9,279 bases of DNA. Source: Pseudomonadota bacterium. GTDB lineage: Bacteria; Pseudomonadota; Alphaproteobacteria; Acetobacterales; Acetobacteraceae. Of the stretch, positions 1 to 6,477 are shown in pieces. The first letter of the stretch is position 1. Each line of letters opens with the position of its first letter. The stretch spans positions 1 through 9,279 of the forward strand of contig JAKCCP010000367.1 in assembly GCA_021841985.1 (NCBI GenBank), read 5' to 3'. The position numbers and the translations under genes are program-made. The notes below the pieces were generated by a model that saw only the letters and a program-made list of their open reading frames with translations, was not told where the DNA came from and did not search any database.

Positions 1-1161
1 GGGATCGGCGAGGAGGGCGCCGGCGCAGGCATTGAGGCTTTCGGGATCGGTGAGCACCTGCGCGGTGACATCGCAGGGGTTGCGCGGCGAGCCGAATTCG
101 GGAATGCGCGCTTCCAGGACGGCGCGCGTCGCGGCACCCGGCTGGGGCAGCGGCACGCCATGAATTTCGGCTTTGTCGGCGGCCATGATCGCCGCCCCGC
201 CCGAGGCCGCGACGACGGCGACGCCGCAAGCGCGTGGCGGCGGCGCCTTGGCGAAGAACGCGGCGGTTTCCATCAGCGCCTCGAACTGATCGACGACGAC
301 GATGCCGGCGCGGGCGAAGGCGGCGCGATAGGCGGCATCGGAGCCGGCGAGCGAGCCGGTATGCGAGAGCGCCGCCGCGGCGCCGCTTTCGCCGACCGCG
401 ATCTTGTGGGCGACCACCACCTTGCCGCGCTCGGCGGCGAGCAAAGCGGCGGCGAGCAGCCGGCGTGGCGATGCCATCCCCTCGAACAGGCAGGCGATGG
501 CGCGACAGGCCGGATCCTCGGCGAGATAGGCGACGTAATCGGCCATGTCGACGTCACAGGAATTGCCCGAGGTCAGGACATGGCTCACCGAAGTGCCGTG
601 CTCGGCGGCCAAAGCGAGCGCGAAGCCGAGCGCGCCGGACTGGCTGATGACGCCGATCGCGTGCGGCGCGACCGATGCCTGCCTCGGCACGGCCGAAAAC
701 GTCATCGCCGCGCCCGAGAGATAATTGACGATGCCGAGACAATTCGGCCCGATGATCGGCATGCCGCGCGAGCGCGCCAGCGCCTGGAGACGCGCCTGCG
801 CGGCGGCGCGCTCGGGTTTGGCGGTTTCGGCGTAGCCGGAGGCGAAAACGATGGCGCCGCCGACGCCGAGCGCCACCGCCTCGGCGAGAACCGGCTCGAC
901 CGTCTCGCGCGCGACCGCGAGCACGACGCAATCGGGCACTTCCGGCAGCGCGGCGAGCGAGGGATGGCAGGGCTGGTCGCCGATCCGCGGGTAGCGGGCG
1001 TTCACCAGATGAAGGCGGCCGCGAAACCCGGCCATATTGGCCGCGACCCGGTTGCCGAACGACCCTGCCCGCTCGCTCGCGCCGACCAGGGCGACACTTT
1101 GCGGGTCGAGCAGGCGACGAAGCTGGGGATGGGTGTAAAGCGGCCGGTCGGCATCGGTCAT
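1..1161 (-). CDS. Acyl-CoA synthetase (ADP-forming), acetate--CoA ligase family, N-terminal part (partial)
   Basis: The frame is open from an ATG at 1161 to the left edge: 387 codons with no stop, so the C-terminal part lies outside the window. Family members of about 700 residues interconvert acyl-CoA, ADP and phosphate with acid, CoA and ATP in the cytoplasm. Seen in the translation: an N-terminal Rossmann-like CoA-binding domain (VALVGAS at 23-29), the succinyl-CoA-synthetase alpha-like signatures GPNCLG (138-143) and SQSGALG (173-179), and the phosphohistidine loop SHTGSLAG with His267. A second flavodoxin-like domain begins near residue 300. The ATP-grasp domain expected in fused family members would lie beyond the edge. 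An acyltransferase fusion is also possible and cannot be judged. The start is supported by the position of the CoA-binding domain; the ribosome binding site is weak. Substrate cannot be predicted. It is divergent from a TetR regulator that may control it. Family call confident. Confidence 0.9.
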   Translation of the reverse strand, partial: MTDADRPLYTHPQLRRLLDPQSVALVGASERAGSFGNRVAANMAGFRGRLHLVNARYPRIGDQPCHPSLAALPEVPDCVVLAVARETVEPVLAEAVALGVGGAIVFASGYAETAKPERAAAQARLQALARSRGMPIIGPNCLGIVNYLSGAAMTFSAVPRQASVAPHAIGVISQSGALGFALALAAEHGTSVSHVLTSGNSCDVDMADYVAYLAEDPACRAIACLFEGMASPRRLLAAALLAAERGKVVVAHKIAVGESGAAAALSHTGSLAGSDAAYRAAFARAGIVVVDQFEALMETAAFFAKAPPPRACGVAVVAASGGAAIMAADKAEIHGVPLPQPGAATRAVLEARIPEFGSPRNPCDVTAQVLTDPESLNACAGALLADP

Positions 1162-1201
1162 GGATCCGTGTTCCCGCGGTGGTTTCTTGACGGCGGCGGC
1201 G

Positions 1202-1231
1202 AGAATAGGCGCGGAAAACCCCGCCCTTCAA
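1202..1231 (-). promoter_or_regulatory. Possible sigma-70 promoter of the acyl-CoA synthetase gene
   Basis: On the minus strand TTGAAG (1231-1226) is followed after 18 bases by TATTCT (1207-1202). Each matches four of six consensus positions. The -10 box lies about 40 bases upstream of the start codon at 1161. This is a by-eye match in a GC-rich genome, so chance is possible. The -35 box sits 5 bases from the candidate operator at 1237-1263, so a bound regulator could plausibly interfere with it. Confidence 0.3.
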
Positions 1232-1236
1232 CCGCC

Positions 1237-1263
1237 CCGCTTGCGGCTGATCGCCGCTTGCGG
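1237..1263. promoter_or_regulatory. Candidate operator: two copies of palindrome CCGCTTGCGG
   Basis: CCGCTTGCGG occurs at 1237-1246 and again at 1254-1263, 17 bases apart start to start. Each copy is an inverted repeat (CCGC, TT, GCGG). The pair lies in the divergent gap between the acyl-CoA synthetase and TetR-family genes, ending one base before the TetR start at 1265. TetR-family repressors commonly bind palindromes in such gaps and control both themselves and the neighbour. Assignment to this regulator is inference from position and symmetry. Confidence 0.4.
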
Positions 1264-1264
1264 A

Positions 1265-1897
1265 ATGATCGCCTTCATGCCCGCCCGCCCCGCCCCCCGC
1301 CCCGACCCTCGTCTGCCGAGCCGCCGCGCCCCGGGCTTTGACGCCCGCCGCGCGGTGATCCGCGAACAGGCGGCGGCGCTGTTTGCCGCGCAAGGCTACC
1401 AGCGCGCCTCTCTCGTCGGCCTCGCCCGCTCGCTCGGCATCACCGCCAATGGCGTCACTAATTACTATTTCACCAAGGAGGATCTGCTCTACGCCGTCCT
1501 GGACGCGCATCTGCTGGCGCTGCTCGCCGCCGTCGAGCGTGCCGATGACGAGACGCTGGCGCCGCGCCCGCGCCTGGACGCGCTCGCCGGCGCCTATCTC
1601 GCCTTCATCGCCGGGCCGGGCGCCAACGGGCAGCGCTTGCTGCGCGAAGCGGCGCGGTTCCTGCCCGAAGCCCGCGGCCAGGATCTCCGCACCCGCGAAC
1701 GCTGGCTGCTCGCCCTGTTCCGTGAGGCACTGGCCGCCGCCGCCCCCAAACGCGCCGCCGCCCTCCTCGCGCCGCTGACCTTGTCGCTGTTCGCGATGCT
1801 GAACGAGGCGCCGCGCTGGCACCGGCCGGAGGGGGCGCTCACTCCCGCGGCCTACGCGGCGCTCGCCGTCCGGGCCGTGCTCGCCGCGGCACGCTGA
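1265..1897 (+). CDS. TetR/AcrR-family transcriptional regulator
   Basis: A 210-residue protein with the family layout: an N-terminal helix-turn-helix domain at about residues 26-78 and an alpha-helical, Ala/Leu/Arg-rich ligand and dimer domain to the end. Residues 34-45 (EQAAALFAAQGY), 51-59 (VGLARSLGI) and 67-75 (YYFTKEDLL) follow the TetR pattern of helix 1, recognition helix and the YxxFxxKExLL segment. The N-terminal 25 residues are Pro/Arg-rich and unconserved. The ATG at 1265 was chosen as the first in-frame ATG close to the domain; the ATG at 1277 would remove four residues, and an ATG at 1160 would overlap the divergent gene. No start has a strong ribosome binding site. It lies head to head with the acyl-CoA synthetase, with a repeated palindrome between them, so it probably regulates that gene and itself. 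The ligand is unknown; an acyl-CoA or organic acid would fit the neighbour but is a guess. Confidence 0.88.
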   Translation: MIAFMPARPAPRPDPRLPSRRAPGFDARRAVIREQAAALFAAQGYQRASLVGLARSLGITANGVTNYYFTKEDLLYAVLDAHLLALLAAVERADDETLAPRPRLDALAGAYLAFIAGPGANGQRLLREAARFLPEARGQDLRTRERWLLALFREALAAAAPKRAAALLAPLTLSLFAMLNEAPRWHRPEGALTPAAYAALAVRAVLAAAR

Positions 1898-1919
1898 GCG
1901 CGACGCGAGGCGAACGCCG

Positions 1920-2576
1920 CTACGCGCCGCCGGCGAGGCGGACCAGGAGGGGCGCCGGGCCGGCACCGGGACCGGTCGCGAGCAACGGCGAGAGTGTCGC
2001 GCCGCTGGCGCGGGCGATCAGCGCGGTGAGCGGCCCCTGGATCATGTGCGGCTGATCGCAGGCGGCGAGTGCCGCGGCGTCATCGGCGAGCCAGGCGGCG
2101 AGCCCCGCCGGCCAGGCGGCGGCCTGGCCCTCGAGGATGACCGCGAGATCGCCGCCCGGCTGCCCGGCGAGCAGAACGCCGCCGCCATCGGCCGCGGATT
2201 CGACGGCGAGGATCAGGATATTGAGGATCACCCGCGCATCCTCGGGCGCGAAAGCGACATCGTCGGGGATGCCGGTCGCCGCCAGCCGCACCCGACGCGC
2301 CGCCGGCAAGGCGCGGAGCAGGGCGAAGAGATCGGGGATCGTCATCGCCTCATTCATCCCCGTCCACGCCCCGCGCCAGAGGCGGAGCCGAAGGCCGAGC
2401 GCCGCCGCCGCCTCACGCGCGAGCGCGAGTGCCTCGTCGTTTTCGGCCGCCGCCCCGCTTTCCTCGCCGACGCTTTCCAAAGCGCCGCCCAGCGTCCCGA
2501 TCAAGCCACTGAAATCATGGCAGAGCCGGGCCGCCACCAACTCAGCCACCAGCAGGGACGACGCATTCGCTGTCAT
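1920..2576 (-). CDS. chpT: Histidine phosphotransferase, ChpT-like
   Basis: A 218-residue protein resembling alphaproteobacterial ChpT, the dimeric phosphotransferase that in Caulobacter carries phosphate from the hybrid kinase CckA to CtrA and CpdR. Residues 10-30 form the first helix with the family signature RLCHD (17-21); His20 is the predicted phosphoacceptor. The rest (about 85-218) matches the degenerate GHKL-like domain, which in this family does not bind ATP. The segment after the His is FSGLIG, so the Pro I expect in this region of the His helix is absent. The ATG at 2576 is preferred because a strong GAGGAG stands 7 bases upstream; a longer frame to 2813 would run antisense through the DUF3553 gene. 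It converges with the TetR gene, leaving 22 bases. No CckA or CtrA gene is in the window, so the pathway role rests on family knowledge. The symbol is by similarity. Confidence 0.8.
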   Translation of the reverse strand: MTANASSLLVAELVAARLCHDFSGLIGTLGGALESVGEESGAAAENDEALALAREAAAALGLRLRLWRGAWTGMNEAMTIPDLFALLRALPAARRVRLAATGIPDDVAFAPEDARVILNILILAVESAADGGGVLLAGQPGGDLAVILEGQAAAWPAGLAAWLADDAAALAACDQPHMIQGPLTALIARASGATLSPLLATGPGAGPAPLLVRLAGGA

Positions 2577-2583
2577 ATCACGA

Positions 2584-2589
2584 CTCCTC
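2584..2589 (-). promoter_or_regulatory. Ribosome binding site deciding the chpT start
   Basis: The minus strand reads GAGGAG, then seven bases, then the ATG at 2576-2574. It is one of the clearest Shine-Dalgarno sequences in the window and supports the short form of the phosphotransferase over the upstream extension. Confidence 0.7.
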
Positions 2590-2640
2590 AAAATCAACGC
2601 CTCGACGCGCCCGGCCCGATCGCGCATAACCGGTGCCGCC

Positions 2641-2832
2641 ATGGCGCCGCGCCCGACCTCGCCGATCGAACCCGGCCAATGGGTTCGCAATCCCGCCCGG
2701 CCGGAATGGGGGGTCGGCCAGGTGCAATCCGCGATCGGCGACCGGATCACGGTCAATTTCGAGCACATTGGCAAAATTCTGATGAACATCGCCAGCGTGC
2801 CGCTCGAAATCATCGCCGAGGACGAGCCCTAA
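2641..2832 (+). CDS. DUF3553 small protein
   Basis: A 63-residue protein matching the pattern of DUF3553, a small and mostly alphaproteobacterial family: residues 11-27 (PGQWVRNPARPEWGVGQ), then GDRITVNFEHIGK, then a hydrophobic end. The alternating hydrophobic pattern with WGVGQV suggests a small SH3/Tudor-like beta barrel, similar in style to the C-terminal module of UvrD helicases and the RNA-polymerase-interacting domain of CarD-type proteins. That comparison is inference; the function is unknown. The ATG at 2641 starts just before the conserved part, and no strong ribosome binding site is visible. It is divergent from chpT (64-base gap) and 122 bases upstream of moaA on the same strand, so co-transcription with moaA is possible. 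It has no signal peptide or membrane segment, so it is probably cytoplasmic. Confidence 0.82.
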   Translation: MAPRPTSPIEPGQWVRNPARPEWGVGQVQSAIGDRITVNFEHIGKILMNIASVPLEIIAEDEP

Positions 2833-2897
2833 TTTTCGCCGCGCCCCGCTCTCCCTCTTGCGTTGCGTCGTGCCAAGGCTGAATTTAGGGAGATCGG

Positions 2898-2933
2898 ACG
2901 CCGCCCGGCAAAGCCCGGGGGCGAAGCCGGCGT
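2898..2933 (+). promoter_or_regulatory. GC-rich two-step hairpin in the moaA leader
   Basis: ACGCCG (2898-2903) pairs perfectly with CGGCGT (2928-2933). Inside it CCCGG (2904-2908) pairs with CCGGG (2915-2919) around a six-base loop, leaving an eight-base bulge on the 3' side. It ends 21 bases before the moaA start. There is no following T-run, so it is a poor intrinsic terminator for the DUF3553 gene. It could be a leader structure affecting moaA expression or simply a product of high GC. Confidence 0.3.
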
Positions 2934-2954
2934 AAGGCAGGGGTTTGGCGACAT

Positions 2955-3941
2955 ATGCGCGATCCATTCGGCCGCGATATCACCTATCTCCGCGTATCGG
3001 TCACCGACCGCTGCGATTTCCGCTGCGTCTATTGCATGGCCGAGGATATGACCTTCCTGCCGAAGGCGGAAATCCTCTCGCTCGAGGAGCTGGAGCGGCT
3101 TTGCGGCGCCTTCATCGCGCTCGGCGTCACCAAACTCCGCATCACCGGCGGCGAGCCGCTGGTCCGGCGCGATGTCATGCGCCTCATCGAGGGGCTCGGC
3201 GCGCGGCTCGGCGGCGGCCTGGAGGAGCTGACGCTGACCACCAACGCGAGCCAGCTCGCCCGCTTCGCCGAGGGGCTGCGCGCCGCCGGGGTGCGGCGGA
3301 TCAATGTCAGCCTCGATACGCTGGACGCCGCGACTTTCACCGCCATCACCCGCTGGGGCCGGATCGAGCGGACGCTGGACGGCATCTTCGCCGCCAAGGC
3401 CGCCGGCCTCGCGGTCAAGATCAACATGGTCGCGCTCAAGGGGGTGAACGAGCATGAGGTGGACGCCATGCTCGCCTGGTGCGGCGAGCACGGGTTCGAT
3501 CTCTGCCTGATCGAGACCATGCCGCTCGGCGAGATCGAGGGTGATCGCACGGCGCAATATCTGCCGCTCTCGCTGATCCGGGCGCGGCTCCGCGAACGCT
3601 GGACGCTGACGCCGAGCGCCTATCGCACCGGCGGGCCGGCACGCTATGACACGGTCGCCGAAACCGGGCGGCGGATCGGCTTCATCACGCCGATGACGCA
3701 TAATTTCTGCGAATCCTGCAACCGCGTGCGCCTCACCTGCACGGGGACGCTGTTCATGTGCCTCGGCCAGGAGGATGCCGCCGATCTCCGCGCCACCCTC
3801 CGCCGGGACGCGAGCGACGACGCGCTGCAGGAGGCGATTCTGGCGGCGATCGCGCGCAAGCCGAAGGGCCATGATTTCATCATCGACCGCGACCACCGCC
3901 GCCCCGCCCTCGCCCGCCACATGAGTGTCACCGGCGGCTGA
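2955..3941 (+). CDS. moaA: GTP 3',8-cyclase MoaA
   Basis: A complete 328-residue radical-SAM enzyme. MoaA converts GTP to 3',8-cyclo-GTP, the first step of molybdenum cofactor synthesis; MoaC then makes cyclic pyranopterin monophosphate. The N-terminal CxxxCxxC cluster ligands are Cys20, Cys24 and Cys27, in the context [22 protein letters not shown] follows as the SAM-binding GGEP motif. The second, GTP-binding [4Fe-4S] cluster is supplied by Cys252, Cys255 and Cys269 (CX2CX13C, with NRVRLT between). The protein ends in Gly-Gly, the conserved MoaA tail inserted in the active site. All key residues are present, and length matches the family (about 330). The ATG at 2955 has a GGCAGGGG stretch about 11 bases upstream. 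No other Moco gene is in the window. It converges with the DUF2244 gene across a 10-base gap. Confidence 0.97.
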   Translation: MRDPFGRDITYLRVSVTDRCDFRCVYCMAEDMTFLPKAEILSLEELERLCGAFIALGVTKLRITGGEPLVRRDVMRLIEGLGARLGGGLEELTLTTNASQLARFAEGLRAAGVRRINVSLDTLDAATFTAITRWGRIERTLDGIFAAKAAGLAVKINMVALKGVNEHEVDAMLAWCGEHGFDLCLIETMPLGEIEGDRTAQYLPLSLIRARLRERWTLTPSAYRTGGPARYDTVAETGRRIGFITPMTHNFCESCNRVRLTCTGTLFMCLGQEDAADLRATLRRDASDDALQEAILAAIARKPKGHDFIIDRDHRRPALARHMSVTGG

Positions 3942-3951
3942 CCGGGTCGCG

Positions 3952-4479
3952 TCACGGATCACCTCGGGGCGGTGCTTCGCGGAGCTGGGGGTTATCGAAA
4001 CGCGGGTTGCGCCAGGCATAGAGGGCTTCGGCGAGCGCCTCGGCGAGGTCGCGCTTTTCCGCCTCGCCAAGCCGGGTGGCGATTTCGATCTGCTGGCGCG
4101 GGCCTGCAAGCAGAAGCGCCGGCACCCGCCCCGGGCGCTCGCGCAATTCGACGCGGAGCCAGGACGGATCGAGCACGCGCTCCCGCCGCGCCCCCTTGCG
4201 GTCGGTGCGGATCACGCGGAGCCGGCGCGCGGACAGCAGCACCACCTCGCTCTCGCGCGCAACCCGCGCATGGGCGCGGATCAGAACGGCGGCGAGCACG
4301 ATCTCGGCACCGCTGAAGCCCGCGACCGGCCACGCGCCGAGCAGGAAGAACAGCAACGCGGTCAGGCCGCTCGCGGCGCCGACGGCCGCGATCAGCCCGA
4401 CCAGGCCGCGCCGCGAGAGGCTGCGATGCGGCACGATCACCGCCTCGAACAGCGGCACCTCGGTCGCCATGTCGCTCAT
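3952..4479 (-). CDS. DUF2244 inner-membrane protein
   Basis: A protein of about 175 residues from the preferred start, matching the DUF2244 family by PHRSLSRRG (17-25) directly followed by two hydrophobic helices (about 25-47 and 49-67). A soluble C-terminal part of about 100 residues follows, with alternating beta-like stretches. The function is unknown; family members are small integral membrane proteins with cytoplasmic tails. Start choice is uncertain: ATGs at 4521, 4479 and 4470 are in frame. I prefer 4479, which gives a usual family length and leaves an 87-base divergent gap to nth. It converges with moaA at its 3' end. The tail from about residue 155 (WRNPRFDNPQLREAPPRGDP) is polar and probably unstructured. 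Confidence 0.8.
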   Translation of the reverse strand: MSDMATEVPLFEAVIVPHRSLSRRGLVGLIAAVGAASGLTALLFFLLGAWPVAGFSGAEIVLAAVLIRAHARVARESEVVLLSARRLRVIRTDRKGARRERVLDPSWLRVELRERPGRVPALLLAGPRQQIEIATRLGEAEKRDLAEALAEALYAWRNPRFDNPQLREAPPRGDP

Positions 4480-4566
4480 ATCGCCGCGCCGTGCCCGCGC
4501 ATGGCGCCCAAGATCAGGCATCCGTTCGCGCTTGTCATCTCAAGTTTGCGGCGCGAGAAGCAGGAC

Positions 4567-5346
4567 ATGCCGAAGGTCGCCCCCAAGCCGCCGAAATCCT
4601 CGCGCCCGGGCGCGGCCAAGCCGCTCTCGGCGGATGCGGCGCGGCACTTCATCGCCGCCCTCGCCCGCGCCAACCCCGACCCACGCACCGAGCTTCGCTA
4701 TCGTGATCCGTTCACGCTCCTGGTCGCCGTCGTTTTGTCGGCGCAGACCACCGACGCCGCGGTCAACCGCGCAACCCCGGCGCTGTTCGCCGCCGCCCCC
4801 GATGCGCGGGCGATGGCGGCGCTCGGCGCCGAGGGCATCGCCCCGTTCATCCGTTCGATCGGGCTCTGGCAGGCCAAGGCGCGCCATCTCGCCGAACTCG
4901 CGCGGCTGCTCGTCGAGCGCCATGGCGGCGTCGTGCCCGGCGATCGCGCCGCCCTCGAGGCGCTGCCCGGGGTCGGGCGCAAGACCGCCAATGTCGTCCT
5001 CAATGTCGCTTTCGGGCAGGCGACGATGGCGGTCGATACCCATATTTTTCGCGTAAGCAACCGCACCGGCCTCGCCCCCGGCAAGACGCCGCGCGCGGTC
5101 GAGGAGGCGCTGCTCAAGCGTCTGCCGCCGGAGACGCTGCGCGATGCCCATCACTGGCTGATCCTGCTCGGGCGCTATGTCTGCCGCGCCCGCACGCCCG
5201 AATGCTGGCGCTGCGTCGCCGCCGAATGGTGCCATTTCACCCCGAAAACGCCGCCCCCGGACGTGAAGGCCGCTACAGCCCGCCCCACACCTCCTCGGCC
5301 ACCGCGACGCAGAGTTCGAGCTTCGCCCATTGCTCGGCCTCGGTGA
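4567..5346 (+). CDS. nth: Endonuclease III (DNA glycosylase/AP lyase)
   Basis: A 259-residue bifunctional base-excision repair enzyme that removes oxidised pyrimidines and cleaves the AP site. The helix-hairpin-helix LPGVGRKTANVV contains the catalytic Lys139, and VDTHIFRV supplies catalytic Asp157; the 18-residue spacing equals that of E. coli Nth (Lys120 and Asp138). The C-terminal [4Fe-4S] loop is intact: Cys206, Cys213, Cys216, Cys222 (CX6CX2CX5C). The start at 4567 follows GCAGGAC; an in-frame ATG at 4501 would add 22 unconserved residues. It is longer than the usual 210-230 residues. The N-terminus has about 22 Lys/Pro/Ala-rich residues, and 37 residues follow the last Cys. That tail is Pro/Arg-rich, and its last part is read antisense to the end of the convergent methionine synthase-like gene, so it looks like readthrough rather than a conserved domain. 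Confidence 0.94.
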   Translation: MPKVAPKPPKSSRPGAAKPLSADAARHFIAALARANPDPRTELRYRDPFTLLVAVVLSAQTTDAAVNRATPALFAAAPDARAMAALGAEGIAPFIRSIGLWQAKARHLAELARLLVERHGGVVPGDRAALEALPGVGRKTANVVLNVAFGQATMAVDTHIFRVSNRTGLAPGKTPRAVEEALLKRLPPETLRDAHHWLILLGRYVCRARTPECWRCVAAEWCHFTPKTPPPDVKAATARPTPPRPPRRRVRASPIARPR

Positions 5347-6388
5347 GGAGATTGCCCTCCTCGGTCGAGGCGAAGCCGCATTGCGGCGAAAGCGCGAGCT
5401 GTTCGAGCGGCAGATAGCGCGAGGCGTCCTCGATCCGCCGCTTGAGCGCGTCCTTGCTCTCCAAGGCGCCGCTCTTGCTGGTGACGAGGCCGAGGACGAC
5501 GATTTTGTTGCCTCGCGGGACGAAGCGGAGCGGCGCGAAGCCGCCGGCGCGCTCGCTGTCGTATTCCATGAAATAGGCATCGACGTCGATGCGGTTGAAC
5601 AGGGTCTCGGCGACCGGCTCATAGTCGCCGCTCGCGATCCAGGTGGAGCGGAAATTGCCGCGGCAGAGATGCATGCTGACCACCATCTCCGCCGGCCGCC
5701 CGGCAATGGCGCGGTTGATGAGATCGGCATAGATGTCGAGCAGCCCCTCGACATGCTCGCCCCGACGCTTCAGCCCCTCGATCTGCTCGGGGTCGCAGAG
5801 ATAGGCGATATTGACCTCATCGAGCTGGAGATAGCGGCAGCCGGCGGCGGCGAAGGCGGCGACCGCGTCGTGATAGGCGGTGCCGAGATCGGCGAAGAAG
5901 CCATCGAGTTCGGGATAGATCGCGCGGTCGATCGCCTGCCGCCCGCCGCGAAAATGGAGCACGCTCGGCGAGGGGATGGTCTGTTTCGGAACGGCCTGGC
6001 GGACATGCCCGGCGGTGAAACGGAAATCCTCGATCATCACCGGCCGGCGCCAGGCGACGCGATCGGTGACGCGAAGCGCATGCGGCAGGGTCGCGCCCTT
6101 GAACGCCACTTTCTCCGCCGGCTCATACATCTCGACGCCGTGCAGGCCGGCGAGGAAGTCGAAATGCCAATAGGCGCGGCGATATTCGCCATCGGTCGCG
6201 GCGCGAAGGCCGATCGCCTCCTGCTTTTCGATCGCGGCGATGATCGCCTCGTCCTCGATGGCGCGGAGTGCGCCGGCGCCGATCCGGCCGGCGGCGTGCT
6301 CGGCGCGCGCGGCGCGGAGACGCGGCGGGCGCAGCAGACTGCCGACGTGATCGGCGCGAAATGGCGGACGTGGGCGGGCAAGCGGCAT
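5273..6388 (-). CDS. Cobalamin-independent methionine synthase (MetE C-terminal-like) family protein
   Basis: A 371-residue protein of the COG0620 type, equal to the catalytic barrel of MetE without its N-terminal half. MetE moves a methyl group from methyltetrahydrofolate to homocysteine using zinc. The zinc ligands of MetE (His, Cys, Glu, Cys) all have counterparts: His240 and Cys242 in MHLCRGN, Glu275 in YFMEYD, and Cys337 in LSPQCGFAS. HVGSLLRP at 14-21 is the usual N-terminal signature of the short YxjG/YxjH-like proteins. The spacing from Cys242 to Glu275 is 33 residues, longer than the 22 of E. coli MetE. Short homologues may use other methyl donors or thiols, so I give no symbol. The start is firm: GGAGAA, six bases, then ATG. 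Its 3' end overlaps nth by 74 bases. Its leader carries a palindromic element from 6401. Confidence 0.88.
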   Translation of the reverse strand: MPLARPRPPFRADHVGSLLRPPRLRAARAEHAAGRIGAGALRAIEDEAIIAAIEKQEAIGLRAATDGEYRRAYWHFDFLAGLHGVEMYEPAEKVAFKGATLPHALRVTDRVAWRRPVMIEDFRFTAGHVRQAVPKQTIPSPSVLHFRGGRQAIDRAIYPELDGFFADLGTAYHDAVAAFAAAGCRYLQLDEVNIAYLCDPEQIEGLKRRGEHVEGLLDIYADLINRAIAGRPAEMVVSMHLCRGNFRSTWIASGDYEPVAETLFNRIDVDAYFMEYDSERAGGFAPLRFVPRGNKIVVLGLVTSKSGALESKDALKRRIEDASRYLPLEQLALSPQCGFASTEEGNLLTEAEQWAKLELCVAVAEEVWGGL

Positions 6389-6394
6389 TTTGGT

Positions 6395-6400
6395 TTCTCC
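6395..6400 (-). promoter_or_regulatory. Ribosome binding site of the methionine synthase-like gene, abutting the repeat element
   Basis: The minus strand reads GGAGAA six bases before the ATG at 6388. The palindromic element begins at the very next base (6401), so an element hairpin in the mRNA would stand immediately 5' of the ribosome binding site. Confidence 0.7.
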
Positions 6401-6401
6401 C

Positions 6402-6467
6402 TAGAGCCTGATCGTTTTAGCTGTGATCACCACTGGCGATCCCAGCTAAAACGTAAATCGGTCTCTA
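6402..6467. repeat. Imperfect 66-bp palindrome, left unit of the composite element
   Basis: The left arm (6402-6432) and the reverse complement of 6434-6467 share TAGAG, GAT, CGTTTTAGCTG, GATC and CCA with scattered mismatches. The right arm has a three-base insertion (TTA) in GATTTACGTTTTA. There is practically no loop. It has more arm mismatches than the right unit, which suggests it is older or less constrained. Confidence 0.75.
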
Positions 6468-6477
6468 TCAATAAGGT

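Noticed and set aside
160..1341. 393-codon plus-strand frame over the acyl-CoA synthetase
   Set aside because: Low-complexity Arg/Gly/Ala-rich translation. The opposite strand carries clear GPNCLG, SQSGALG and SHTGSLAG motifs in an uninterrupted frame to the window edge.
1898..1927. Hairpin between the convergent TetR and chpT stops as a terminator (GCGCG/CGCGC with an inner GGCG/CGCC)
   Set aside because: The stems are short and interrupted, and there is no T-run on either strand. Such pairs are common by chance at this GC content.
554..1966. 470-codon minus-strand frame spanning the synthetase start and the TetR gene
   Set aside because: No domain-like sequence, and it crosses two well-supported genes on both strands.
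2833..2954. Molybdenum cofactor riboswitch before moaA
   Set aside because: Only a simple nested hairpin is visible in a 122-base gap, and I could not find the multi-stem layout expected of that riboswitch.
2829..4109. 426-codon minus-strand frame antisense to moaA
   Set aside because: The moaA frame has every conserved cysteine and the Gly-Gly end; the antisense frame has only biased composition.
4501..4566. Upstream ATG at 4501 as the nth start
   Set aside because: It adds 22 unconserved residues, has no ribosome binding site, and lies in the divergent promoter region shared with the DUF2244 gene.
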